A stretch of 64,000 bases of DNA from Immersiella caudata (taxonomy: Eukaryota; Ascomycota; Sordariomycetes; Sordariales; Lasiosphaeriaceae): positions 310,001 to 374,000 of the forward strand of contig JAULSU010000004.1 of the NCBI GenBank assembly GCA_030512335.1, in the 5' to 3' direction. Positions 1 to 11,100 of this stretch are shown one piece after another (positions within the stretch are counted from its first letter, which is position 1; each line of letters begins with the position of its first letter). A program made the position numbers and the translations under genes. Under the pieces are notes generated by a model, which was given only the letters and a program-made list of their open reading frames with translations, searched no databases and was not told the DNA's origin.

Positions 1-471
1 GGGATCAAAATCAAGTTGGCCACAGCGATCATGAACCACAGGAAATACAAAAAGACACGCTCCTGCACGACCTTGGTCAGGGTGATTGCGAACGCGACCT
101 TTGTCCAGCTCGTTGCCAGCGCGGCCAGCCACGTCGACGTGTTTTGGTATCGGAAGAATGCTCGTCTCGCGTCGTCGGACTCATCGTGGACAACGGCGAT
201 GGTGCGGCTGACCAGAGCGCCTGCTACCAGTAAGAGGATCTGTGGTGGGGAGAGTTAGCAACGAGGCGCGTTGGCAATAGGGGGTAAGAAGGGAAAGGGA
301 GTAACTTGAACCCACCCAAGAGACAGCGAGCACAAAATCATCCCACCAAAGCCGTGCAAAATGGACCCGACACCAACATCGAGCGCCAAGGAAAAGAGTC
401 GACACGCTGATCAACACCCAAACGGCGACGTTGATCTCGGCGGATTGATCCTCCCCGCTGTACCCGGCCAT
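1..471 (-). CDS. SAT4/rhodopsin-domain fungal integral membrane protein (5' part; truncated by window edge)
   Basis: Two exons are visible: 471-316 and 239-1. The intron at 315-240 has donor GTGGGT and acceptor CCACAG, and the frame is kept. The start is the Met of MAGYSGEDQ. The first exon carries a transmembrane segment (VWVLISVSTLFLGARCWC) followed by the LWWDDFVLAVSW stretch, which is the usual helix-loop-DD motif of the fungal SAT4-like rhodopsin-domain family (pfam20684). The second exon continues with further helices (ILLLVAGALV, FLYFLWFMIAVANLIL). These are plasma-membrane multi-helix proteins of mostly unknown role; some relatives (PTH11-like) act in surface sensing. The rest of the gene lies beyond position 1. 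The family call is good; the function is not known. Confidence 0.72.
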
Positions 472-1113
472 GCTCAAAGTTCGGTTCCGGCCGCGTGTGA
501 TAAGCTGCACAACATATATCGCTTCCAAGGAAACCAAGGACGCGGGCCCGGGAAGTGGCAGAGGGCAGCCCAGCAGATGCATATAAGCTGCCATTAAGGC
601 AGGCCACACACGTGGCATTGTGTCGCATTCTGGATGTAAATCCGGGGAACTGGAGCTGGGCTCGGGCTGGGGGTTGACTTGCCCAGACGGCGGTCCCAAT
701 GCCCAGATTCCATCATCCCATTTCGGGGACGTGCAGGACTCGATGAGGCGGCGCTTGGACGGGTGTCGCACCGAGCACACTCTAATTGGCCAGGATCGAC
801 ACCGAGTCCACGAGAACTCGGAGTGCGCTTCAAATGCGGAAACCGAGCTCCGTGTCACGGTCTTGAGCTAAGCCTTTGGCTAAGCAAGAATAGAGGATGG
901 GGTGCATCCCAGCGGTTGGTGATGCGCCGCATTGGCTCACTGGAGACAAGGGTTGTAACATCTGGTTTCCGCTGTCGTCGGAGACCGGCGATACCACAAG
1001 TCCCCAGCGTTGCCCTGAGAAGGAGCCAACTCGAACATAATCAGCAGTCTGAATCCCGCTCTTGATTGGCATGCTAACTCCCTTTTCTCCCATGACCGAA
1101 CTCCCCCCAACCA
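472..1113. other. Intergenic region
   Basis: I see no convincing coding frame, RNA gene or repeat here. The several overlapping short ORFs have no recognisable motif or codon bias. Confidence 0.5.
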
Positions 1114-1947
1114 CTACTTGCTGGCCTCTGGTCTAAACTCCATCAATGCCGTGCTCACACCCCCCGGGTCATCCTCGCCCCCCTCTGCCGTGATGGAGCA
1201 CAGGTCCTGAAACCCCAAAGATGCAAACAAGCTTTGCGGCATGTGAGCTGAACTGACGCATTGTGAGACTTAGCCCAGCTTGGACAAATCCCTCGCCCAC
1301 GCCGCCAAGCAAGTCCCATAACCCCGTTTCCAGTATGCAGGGTGTGCAATGACCACTGCAACAATTGAGTCGCCGTCTAGCATCCTTTCCTTGCGAGCAG
1401 CGCCGACAAGCGCTCCCCATGAGTTGTAGTGCTGGCGGTTGAGGTCTCGGCCGGGGTTATCCGGAAGTTGGGGGTAGGAGCCTGACAGCACCCCATGGTC
1501 AGTTTGGCGGACAGCAAAGAGTAGGGCAGGAAGAATGCAACGAAGATCGATTTCTTCGTGTCACTTACCTCGTGGATCCTTCATCTGTCTCCTCCTTGCA
1601 GATACCGGCTCCAGCTTCACAGTAATGACGCCGACCACGACCTTGGCGCCAGGCTCGGGAGCTTCCCAGCCGTTGTCGCTGGGAATGGTCGCGTCTGTCT
1701 TATCACTCTCGCGGGGGCTGTTCTCATCCTCTTGCACCAAGACGATGAAGTCGTCGCTCTTTATGGCGTTCTGGAACTGGGTGCGGTATGACAGGAAGGT
1801 GTCCTCGGGATACTTGTCGTGGTGCGGACGTTCCCATCTGGGAAGCGGGGAGTACCTGAAGCCCGTGGTGGCGACAATCCCAATGCGGAGCACATCGGAA
1901 GGGTTGGCGATGCGTTGAAGGCCGAGATCCAGGGGATCGGCAGTCAT
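1114..1947 (-). pseudogene. GNAT N-acetyltransferase with an in-frame TAA stop
   Basis: Exon 1 runs 1947-1569 (start MTADPLDL, good ATC-ATG context; an upstream in-frame Met at 2010 has a poor context). A GTAAGT donor and CTGAC branch point lead to exon 2 from 1481. Exon 2 contains the acetyl-CoA-binding motif-A region of GNAT enzymes (VVIAHPAYWKRGYGTCLAAWARDL). A TAA at 1272-1270 follows directly after DLSKLG, yet the same frame continues with sensible coding sequence (VSQCVSSAHMPQSLF, ASLGFQDLCS, ending in PEASK and a TAG at 1116-1114). That distal part matches the usual C-terminal end of fungal GNAT proteins. So the gene carries a nonsense codon about 51 codons before its natural end. The product would be a cytosolic small-molecule or protein acetyltransferase. 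Single-base error, a true null allele and read-through are all possible. Confidence 0.6.
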
Positions 1948-3330
1948 GATGGATGGCGTTGCTTGAGAAATAGCGGGTGGTTGGGCTGTTCCGCTGGGGA
2001 ATCTGGGCATTGATTTTATGAGCTGGTGACAGGTTGAGAGAGGGAATCTGTTTTTTCGGCCTCACGGCCGGCCTGAAATAGAGGAGCGGTGGGCGCCCGG
2101 TCCCGTCACTTCCTCCAGGCGCACCTTCCAACTTTCACAAACGGAAGCTACTCGGTCAGACCACTGCTGCCCCTCAATCCCTTGCGCGCACCTCGACACC
2201 GCCATTTTAGCTTTGAGCGCCCAACCTCGGACGTAGCGGCTCAATTGAGGTCAGATGAAATCTTGGTGTCCCTCGACGCCTGACACGTCACCCTCCTGTC
2301 CGTACTGGACACTCCATCGCCGGGCCTTCTCAGGGTGTCCAACGTCCGAACTCGGTGCGAGGAAAAGTCTGTCCAACTCGAAGCAGGTCCGCCGTCATCC
2401 GGTGCCTCCGCCTCTAGCAGTGTTGACAGACCCTCCACCAAGTTCAGTTGTGCGTCAGCTTCTTCGATAGCTCAGGTTCAAGGGTAGAACCTATCGCAAC
2501 CTTCCCCGTCGAATAAACGCCTTGGATGTGCCAGCGCTCACCTCAATATTTCTCCATGCCCGTGCAACCAATTTTACCCGGAACGCCCGCCAGAAGCTCA
2601 CCTAGCGGCCCAAACGGTTCACAGCAATTCACCGTGCGCTGACTGCAGTGGCTAGAAGACCAACGCATGTTCCGACGGTGCCTCGGCCTGAAAAAAAATA
2701 ACCACCTACCTATGCAAACTATTCTACCAGGGAAGCTCACCCTATTTGGCAATGCGTAACAAGGACCGTTCCCCTGACATGCGCCGCATACGTGCCTCAA
2801 CGCCTAATTCAGATGACATGTGAGAGGCGCAAGACTGGTGCAGCATGATGCTTTGGCATACGGGCAGACGCCCAGTTCTCACCTGGGGTGAGCCTGTGCC
2901 CCTGTTCCAGAAAGATCAGAAGGGCCTGAAAGGGAAATGTTTGCCAGCCACCGTCAAGTGTTGAACCTTGTTTGTGGGAACTGCTGACAAGGCAGAATGG
3001 GATCTCAAGCGTATGAGATGGTTAGTAGCATTCTGTGCCACATATTTACGAGCTATATGTTGCCGGTCTCTTCCAAGCAAGGGTGTCACGCTTGAGCGAC
3101 GGCCTTTTCTCAACGGTGATCACATTAGCCAAGTTTCGTTTTCGACCATTCAGAGCTGAAGCTGACAAGATTCGATGCTGGCATCGCTTGCCACGGTGAC
3201 GCGTCAACGTTGGTTTGTTGTGGCAAAGGGAGTTTCATCACCGCAACTTGCGGGGCGATGGCGTGTTTGAAGGTGGTATCATCTACCAGATAATTAGTAG
3301 GTCGTTTAGCTTCTTGGGAGCCATAAGATT

Positions 3331-3366
3331 GGTGTTGGTGGTGGTGGTGGTGGTGATGATGATGTT
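3331..3366. repeat. GGT/GAT trinucleotide microsatellite
   Basis: Imperfect run of GGT units passing into GAT units in non-coding DNA. Confidence 0.8.
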
Positions 3367-3951
3367 TTGTGCGTGAAGATCTTGAAGAATAAAGAGCTGC
3401 GAGGATGAAGGGCAGGATACCGACCATTGCGTGCGACGACAGCCTTTTTTCCTCTGGCGATCTGCCAGATCGATCCAGCTTTCGACTTGGCCGAAAGGGT
3501 TATCCTCGGCTCCTGTTGTTGCCGAATGACTGGGTTTACCAAGGTTTGTGGATTGACATAAAGTTAGGTTAATTATTAGCTGGGGACGGGGAACTTTGTC
3601 ACCGATTTTTGTCGTGTTTTTTTTTACCTTACTTTAGTGGCACTCGAAGCCGTGGCTACACGATCGCCACATTTCCGATTTTCTCACACACTGTCTTGGG
3701 GACCTCACTTCGCGTGTCCCCTTTCTAGGCACGGCAGACCCATTTTCTGACCGTGGAACGCCTAGAACCTTTAATCTCGTATATTCAGGCTTCATCAGTA
3801 CGCCTATCTATGTGCCCTTGTCCGCTGTGCCGCATCGCATGGAGAGACATAAGCGTGGAAATAAGGCAGGAAACTTATCGATGGTGTGCTCGTATGTCTA
3901 CACGGAGCTTCAGGGGAAGTGAGCTCTGTCAGAATTCAGGGGTTCAACGAG

Positions 3952-3957
3952 TATAAG
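3952..3957 (+). promoter_or_regulatory. TATA-like box of the AA9 gene at 4043
   Basis: TATAAG lies 86 bp upstream of the ATG and is followed by a pyrimidine-rich stretch (TCAATCTCCCTGTCC) that could hold the transcription start. Confidence 0.45.
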
Positions 3958-4042
3958 TACGCTTCAATCTCCCTGTCCTTTCATCACCGATACATCTCAA
4001 CCTCACGATCGTTCACAGCCATCTCTGCACGTAAACTTCACC

Positions 4043-4972
4043 ATGACCCGCTCACTCTCCCTCCTGGCCACAGCCGGCCTCGCCTCAACGGCTCTCGCTC
4101 ACTCCTTCGTCAGCTACGTCCGCATCAACGGCGAGCAGTTCAACGGCTACGACCCGCGCCCCGGCCTCCCCAACGTCGGCCACCGCATCGTCTGGGCCCA
4201 CAACGCCCCCGACCAAGGCTGGGTCAACGCCTCTCACTACGCAAACGGCGACATCGCCTGCCACCGCGACGCCGTGTCCGTCCCCGCCCACGGCCCCGTC
4301 CGCGCCGGCCAAACCGTCGGCGTCCACTGGAATGGCTGGCCGCGCATCCACGTTGGACCAGTCCTCTCCTACATCGCCCCCTGCACCGGCACCTCCGACG
4401 GATGCGCCTCCGTCAACAAAGCCCAACTGAAATGGACCATGATTGACAACTCCGCCCCGGGCCTGATCAATAAGGAACCCACAACCAACGGCACCTGGGC
4501 CACCGACTTCCTCATCTTCTCCGGCTTCGATGACAAACGGCGTAGCAACAACACCTGGCAGGTGCGTCTCCCCGCCGGACTCAAGCCCGGTCCGTACGTG
4601 CTCCGCCACGAAATCATTTCTTTGCACTACGGGACCGTCCCTGAGGAGGGTGGTGCGCAGCACTACCCTATCTGCGTCAACCTGTGGGTGCTCCCGCCGA
4701 CTGGGAGCACTCCCGCTCCTTTCAACCTGGTCGGTGTCCCGTCGGGAGATTTGTACGAGGCGGGACATCCGGGTTTGTTTTATGATATCACCGCGAGGCC
4801 CATGGCCGATTATGTGCTTCCGGGTCCCGGCCTTGCGGCGGGGGCGACGCCGGTAATTCCGCAGGAGCAGTATGAGGATGCTTGGGTCAGGGATGGTGTG
4901 CCGGTGAAGGTGCAGGGTACGACGACGGTGCCGTTTTTTGCGAAGAGGACTGCGGGTGCTTTCAGGGCTTGA
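4043..4972 (+). CDS. AA9 lytic polysaccharide monooxygenase (GH61)
   Basis: A single exon of 309 aa. A signal peptide (LSLLATAGLASTALA) ends just before His20, which becomes the N-terminal copper ligand of the histidine brace. The second His ligand is His103 (RIHVGPVLSYIAPC), and the axial Tyr is about Tyr208 in the HYPICVNLWV motif. The RHEIISLHYG motif is also typical. AA9 enzymes are secreted copper enzymes that oxidatively cleave cellulose or hemicellulose with cellobiose dehydrogenase or other electron donors. The C-terminal ~60 residues after LWVLPPTG are an extension without CBM1. Codons are strongly C-ending in the first two thirds and G/T-rich afterwards. A TATA-like box sits 86 bp upstream. 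One of three AA9 genes in this window; the sequences are clearly different, so they are not recent duplicates. Confidence 0.93.
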   Translation: MTRSLSLLATAGLASTALAHSFVSYVRINGEQFNGYDPRPGLPNVGHRIVWAHNAPDQGWVNASHYANGDIACHRDAVSVPAHGPVRAGQTVGVHWNGWPRIHVGPVLSYIAPCTGTSDGCASVNKAQLKWTMIDNSAPGLINKEPTTNGTWATDFLIFSGFDDKRRSNNTWQVRLPAGLKPGPYVLRHEIISLHYGTVPEEGGAQHYPICVNLWVLPPTGSTPAPFNLVGVPSGDLYEAGHPGLFYDITARPMADYVLPGPGLAAGATPVIPQEQYEDAWVRDGVPVKVQGTTTVPFFAKRTAGAFRA

Positions 4973-5253
4973 GTGCTCAGATAAAAGTGGCAAGGGTGGA
5001 GGATGATTGGGGCAGTCTTGACACTGGGGGGTTGAAGGGGATCTTCTTGTCGCTCGTTATCAAAACTTCCTTGAAATAGAGGTACAAAGAATTGGCGTTG
5101 GTCCATCCCATTTGGGCCCTCAAGGGGCCCTGCAACTCGGTGCAGACTGTGACCCCGACCCTCTTTTCTGTTGCTTTTGGAAGGCCTCCTTCGGCTTGAC
5201 CCCAAGTCCGCGCACCGGCGTTTGTGAGGCGATACCATGCTGAGGTTCTCGAC

Positions 5254-6352
5254 TCATTTCTCGGCTGCACGCTTGCGCAGGAGATCGACGATGGTCCCAT
5301 GGCCCATACTCTCCGCCAGCATGAGTGGAGAGTTCCCCTCGTCATCCTCTATGCGTTGATCAACCTTGCCAGAGGCCAGTAAGCGCTCCACGACGGGGAT
5401 GGCCTCTTTCCAAACCGCATGCCACAGGGGTGTTCGCCAAGGCTTGTCCGTCGAATTTGCGTCGACAGATGCACAACCAAGCAGTCGCTCAACGACGGAA
5501 ACACGGTTGAGCCCCGCCGCGACGGACAACGGAGCCCAGCCCCGGTGATCTTTATAGTTGGCGTGCACGTTTCCGTAATTGAGCAGCAGCTCGACCACGG
5601 CAACATGCCCCCGTTCCACCACATGCCACATCACGGTTCTACCACCGCGGTATTCTGCATTCACGTCCACCTTTCCAGAGTCTAGCAACAGATTAACCAC
5701 AGAATGGAGTCCATAGTTGGCCGCTACCCGAAGTGGTGTGTTCCCGAGCTTGTTCGCACAGTTCACGTCAACCTTGCCGGTCGTAAGCAACCGCCCTACC
5801 ATATCCGCATTTCCGTGTTTAGCTGCGTGGTGCAGCGGTGTTGAGCCTGCCTTGTCTGTTGTGCTGAAGTCAGCCATTCCTATTACCAGAGCTGCCTCCA
5901 CCACACTGTTTGTTATTTCGGTATTAGCTGCCTTCGCCCCGACGATCAAGAGCGCCGATGGAGTCCAGGTTTGCCGTGTCAGGACAGCGACGAGATCCAG
6001 TTTTCTATTTTCAGATAGAAACCTGGCTGCAGGGAAGTTTAGGTTGCTCATAGCCCATAGCAAGGTGTCGAAGCGTACGTTGAACACCCCGGCGGTAGGG
6101 AGCATGTCGGTGATTAACCACTTCGTTGTCCCTCACGGCTCGGTCGAGGCTGTTGGCATCGGGTCGATGCTTGCCACTCGCTAGCACGAGATCCACAAGC
6201 GTTTCATCCTTTTTTACCACGGCTAGGTAAAGCGGCTGTAGCCAATGCGGTGCTATTAGCTCCGATATGATATCCAGCGCCACCACTCGTCTGTCAGCAG
6301 GCGACAGATATTAGACAACGCGGGGATGGGACTTTGGAACCTACCAGGCCTA
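5254..6352 (-). pseudogene. Ankyrin-repeat protein, frameshifted; probably the C-terminal part of a HET-ANK locus
   Basis: The main frame (6105-5254) has at least five ankyrin repeats, for example AGSTPLHHAAKHGNADMV, LGNTPLRVAANYGLHSVV, RGWAPLSVAAGL, PWRTPLWHAVWKEAIPVV and EGNSPLMLAESMGHGTIV. Upstream, another frame (from about 6286) reads more ankyrin-like sequence (LQPLYLAVVKKDETLVDLVL). The two meet near 6115-6130 only if one base is gained or lost: AVRDNE in one frame, KWLITDML in the other. A 54-nt intron with GTAGGT donor, CTAAT-type branch and CTGACAG acceptor (about 6341-6288) leads upstream to a triplicated 9-bp unit coding ALKALKALKAG. Ankyrin repeats bind proteins; in fungi they often form the recognition part of HET/NLR incompatibility proteins. 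The HET remnant directly upstream on the same strand supports this reading. Confidence 0.6.
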
Positions 6353-6389
6353 CTTTCCAACACTCCAGCTTTCAGGGCCTTCAGGGCCT

Positions 6390-6875
6390 TCAGGGCTTCC
6401 CAGCATGCCATGCTGTTCTTCCCTTCCTGATAGAATCCGGACTGCCGCCTTCAGCGCGCAACATCCCAACAGTCCACCCCTCTATCGCCAATTCACGGCC
6501 GAGAACGCAGTTACACGCGGGCTGTTTGTTGATCAAGTCCAAATTCTGGGTCTTCAAAGCCAACAATGATGCCCCGGCACCGGCGAGTGATGGGTGCCAA
6601 TGCCTTACAAACCCAAGATTATACAGAAAGTCGGGAAGGGGGCGGGCCCCCCTGTCGATCCGGGGAATCGGAGATGCCAACATGATAATTTCGGCGTGGG
6701 TGGTGTTTACTGCTCGAACAATAGTGGGCGACAAAGCGCCTCTAAAGCCGCAGACGTAGTCCCATTGGCGGATGGGGCATACACACCCCGGACGACAGAA
6801 CAGCGTCCTGTAACGGGCCATGGACGGTGTACAGTCGGGTCTGTATTGTCGAAATAGCGTTCCAATGAGCCCCAC
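6390..6875 (-). other. Open frame between ankyrin and HET remnants, possible linker exon
   Basis: A 161-codon open frame on the same strand, between the HET remnant and the ankyrin part. It has segments that look protein-like (LPDFLYNLGFVRHWH, ASLLALKTQNLDLINK) but I recognise no domain. It may be the middle of the presumed HET-ANK gene, joined through further frameshifts, or chance. Confidence 0.25.
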
Positions 6876-6916
6876 CTGACCGAATAGCCTGCGTCACCCT
6901 CCTCCACTGACGTTAT

Positions 6917-7832
6917 CTACCCAAGAATCCGACCCTTGACACGAAGCAACGCCATGAAATCCTGTACGATTGTCCGAATCGCGCCCGGGAAGTACGCCAT
7001 CATGGCTCTTTGGAACACTTCGCTCCAGGTTGCATCGTAGTCGGGTAGCAAATTGGGCACAGATGATCTTGTTTCGGCCACCATGCCGAGCAAGCCGTAT
7101 ACCATGTCGTGGCAGTTCGTCGCTTTGCACGTATGGTAGCGGTCTAGAAGTTCGGCCAGGGGGCGATTTTCAAGCTGAACCTGTCGCCTCCTTGCTCCCT
7201 CACGAGGTCATATCTTGGCCTGAGACCAGCGTCTTTGATAAGACAGCAGACATTTCGGATGAGATCCAGCTTGTCGGTGGCTGGCAAAATGACGGCCTCG
7301 ATGCCTTGACAAAAATCATCGCCATCAATTTCGGCATGGCCACACTTGATGGTTACCTGACGGGCTGCGGCCACTTCCTGGAGCACCTGGCAGCCATGTC
7401 AGCATTCTTCAGGGACGCGCAACTGGTTCAATGCGCCCTGACTCGCTCAAACCACGGCCGTTGGAGCAAATGTTTGACGGCGGGAGACGTATCCTTCTTC
7501 TTCCCCTTCCACGACCCCTTAACCACGGCAACCCGAAGCTCGTTAGGCGCCTCCTCTCCGTACCGCTCCGCGTCCCCTAACCACACAATGACTCGGGCGG
7601 CTTCGGTATAGATCTTGGCCATAGACCCGAGTGACTGCACAGGCGCCGCGAATCTTGGCGGGGAGTGGAGGGCGGCCCCATGAGGACCGCCAGAGGAAGG
7701 CGCCTTTTGTGGTTTGAGGAATGGAAGGTGGGGCGACAAAAATTTTAAAGTTCTCCCGCGAGGCAAGCGGTGTGTTTCCGTCATCGGTGGACGTCTTGAA
7801 AATTCGGGCATGGCATCAAACAAGAGCAGCAT
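6917..7832 (-). pseudogene. HET-domain (heterokaryon incompatibility) remnant with a frameshift
   Basis: Part of the HET core is clear: MAKIYTEAARVIVWLGDAER, then HLLQRPWFERV, a 56-nt intron (GTCAGG donor, GCTGACATGGCTGCCAG end), then VLQEVAAARQVTIKCG. Downstream, after GGDRFSL, the frame breaks in an AAAA run near 7176: one missing A would restore NRPLAELLDRYHTCKATNC and then HDMVYGLLGM, the conserved end of HET domains. The N-terminal HET block with the usual CINQ motif is not found upstream of 7665, and the conserved Trp of RVW is also absent. HET proteins trigger cell death when incompatible hyphae fuse. With the ankyrin region downstream, this looks like a decayed HET-ANK gene. Confidence 0.65.
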
Positions 7833-8109
7833 TCAGTCAACATGGCCGTCTAGCCGATTTCTTGCGACTTTTCTGAGAAAACCCCGATGACATGTACGGA
7901 AAGAATCCGAGTGAAATATTAGCAGGCGATGACGAAAGAAAGGTCGTTACGTGAAAGCAACTAGGAAAGAGCGGTCTGGTCGCACCGAGAAACCCGAAGA
8001 GCTCCCCCCACAATCAACGTCGTCCGCCATCCACTCCTACCGGCAACTCGCAGCCCCAACATCAAATTCCAAACCAACTCCGCCTCCCCTCCAACACGTC
8101 TCCAAAATT

Positions 8110-11100
8110 TCAGGCTTCAAGCATAGCATCTCGTTCTACCACAGCGAACAAGATCGGAGAGATGCCTTGGGCATTCAGCACATCCAGCCACATCACGCAT
8201 GCGTCTCGGACGTCAGCCCAGCTTTTCTTGACCTCTTCCGCCTCCTTGCTTCCAAAACCGCCGGCAGTCGAATCATCATCGACATCGACATTGAACTTCC
8301 GGCACCGCTCATCCATCTCGCTCAAGATATCGACCACACCAGTGACGCTCTTGAAAAGATCTTCCAGCGGCGAGGTGAGTCGCTCAACCGCGGTAACAGT
8401 TCGCTCCATGACAACAACGGCCGCCTGGACCAGCTGCATCAGAGTCAGCAGCTCAGCAAGGCTCAGCTTGTTGAACAAGGCGCGACCAAGCGAGGTTGCG
8501 GCAGCAGCGTCCTTGGCAGAACGAAGAATCTTGCTGATGGCATCCCATGTGTCCTTTGCCGCTTCGATGCGCTGCTTGGGCGGGACGGTCTTGTCCTTGT
8601 CGTCGCCGTCCTTGGGAGGTTCGGGTTCCGCATCCGCGTCAGCAGCTAAACCCTCACTCACGCCATTAACGTTGTGGGGCTCCTTGAGGGTGCCATTCGG
8701 AACGGCGATGTGCACATCCTCCCCGTTAGCAGCATGATCCTCTTTTGAGCTTTCATCTTCACCAGTCCCGAGGGTCACTCCTGCAGCAGTCAGCAGGGCC
8801 GGGATCGTGGCGATGGGTGCGCCCGAATAGGCAGCGAACGCCGCAGCAGCAACCAGGGCACCGGTGGCGAAACCTTTCAGACACCCCTCGACCAAAAGAC
8901 CAGTCACCTTGTCGCGGTACGCCTTGTCGCGGCGTGCGAGATCAAGGTTCGCTGTCTCGATGGCCTGGCGGAGTTCACCGATCGATGACTTGATGACCTT
9001 GATCTTGTACTCGAGCCCAGGGGAGAGCTCTGCGATAACCTTCCTCATCGCCTTGGCCTTCTCGTGGGTCATTGAGATGGTGAGGAATGTGCCCTTGAGA
9101 AAGATGTGGGTCGAAATCTTGCGAGTAGCGAGGGCGTCGGCGCGGTACCTCTGGGCGAGCGCGAGGGAGCTGATCTGCTCAATGGTCTGGTAGTGCAGAG
9201 AGGCCGTCTGGACATAGGTGCGCTTGATGTTGCGGATGATCTCGGACAGCGGCACCTTGGTGGTGCTGCTCTGGTCAAAGTAGGCCACCATGTCGTCGGT
9301 GTACGTCAGGGTTGCCAGCTTGCCGATGTTATCCCATACCGTTTTAGAGCCATCCGTCTGGGTCTTGAGCTCTCCGAGAAGAGACGGCGCGGGAGATGCA
9401 ACGAGAGCCAGGCTTGCCGACGCTTGGATCATCACGCTAGAGCCCTGGTCCAGGTCATGGCTGGCAATAGGCTGAAGTGCCTGTTTGACCGCGTCAGCTG
9501 CGCGGCGGATCTCGTTCCAGTGAGTGGCAGCAAGCTCCTTATACAAGCGAGCATCGATCTTGATACCGTCTTTTACCGCCGTGAGGGTGTTGTAGATGCC
9601 TCCGAGGTCTCCGCTGACACGCTGACACAGTTGGAGCCATGTCTCGCTGGAACCCATGTACTGCTGGCCGACGGTGAGATGCTGCTGGCGCATTGCGATC
9701 TCCATCTGGAGAGACGCGGCTTCGTCTGAGTACCTTCGTCCGAGCTCGGAGATCTTGAGCTCGACTGCTGCTCTGCTAAGACCGAAGCTGAGGAAGTCAC
9801 GGACCTGCAGGCGTCTCTCTTGTTCAACGCGGGAGCGAAATTCGGCCTCCATGGTATGGAGCCGGTCAAGAATAGCTCGAATCTCTTGCTGGACACGCGC
9901 CTCCTCGTCTCTGGCCTGGTGGTTGAAAGCGACGAAGCTATTGTTGGCATCCGCGGAGCTCTGCAATGCCAGCTTGCACGAAGACAACGCCTCTTTGCGC
10001 ATCCTGGTGAAGACTGAGATGTCCTCCTCAGAGGCAGGAACATCGGGGATCTTGTTGAGCCACTCCTCCGCAATGCCGGTCATCTCGACCGTCTTGTTGA
10101 CCATGCCCAGCACCTTGGCTCTTGACTCAACAAGAAGGCCATTGAGAATGCCACCGTTTGGCATAGCGCTTGAAAACGGCACGCTGTGTCTGAGAAGACC
10201 GAGGGACGACAGCAGCGCTCCCGGGTCAAGGAAGGCCCTGCCCACACTGCCGAAATCCAGATCAGCAGCTTGCTCGTTTTCTGCACTAGAAGTTGCCATG
10301 TCGGAGGCCCCAAACAGCCCGATGATTCCGCGTCCGATGGCAACCACAGGCATGAAGTCGAAAATGTCGGCCGCCTCTTCCCCATCATGCGATGCTCCCT
10401 TGACCACCGCCGTCTTGGCCTCCAGGGAACGCGCCGTGTCGTTGCTGGGCATGGCAAAACTGACAAGGCTGTTGACGACACCGGCCGCCTCAACGTCTTC
10501 AGCACCCTCAATGGCCTTGGCGACGGCGTCGGGCGGAATGCCCATGTGCAAGGTGCACACATCGATGAGATCGGCAGCCTCGAGATGCTTCTCGGATTCG
10601 GCAAAGTCCCCTCGTTCAAGCGCGGCCGTGGCTCTTGCGACCTGTGTGTTGAAGATGGAAACCGTCTTGAAGGTGATGTCGGTCTGGATGTGAACGTCTG
10701 AAAGCACGCCCGAAAGCTCAGCGTCAGCCGCCTCGTCGTCGTCATCCGAGTCGCTGTCGTCGTTGGGGATCTTGATACCGGACCTGTTCAGCACAGCAAG
10801 GTAGGTTGCGCATCCCCCCTTGATCTCCTTGACAATGTCAAGGCCGGCTTCGATGCTGATGGTGTCTTCCATGGTTTTCATGCCCAGGAACTCTGCCGTC
10901 GAGTCGTCCATGTCCTTCAGGTTGCCAGCCGCGTTGAACATGCGACCCCAGAACTGATTCAGGGTGTCGAACATGTTGCTGAGATCCCCGTATCGGTCGG
11001 CAAGGGCCTTCGTCTCGTTCAAGGCGAGCTGCACGCCATCCATTTCCGACTGCTTGGCAGCAATTTCGCCGGCAATCTTCGAAGACTGGGTGCCAAAGTA

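Larger units (their letters stand above)
2011..4042. other. Long intergenic region, AA9 upstream region at its end
   Basis: No supported gene. It holds a GGT/GAT trinucleotide microsatellite at about 3331-3366, and a TATA-like TATAAG at 3952-3957, about 86 bp before the AA9 start at 4043. Confidence 0.5.

Noticed and set aside
4085..4993. A 302-codon open frame on the minus strand
   Set aside because: Antisense shadow of the AA9 gene with its C-rich third positions; Val/Asp/Gly-rich without motifs.
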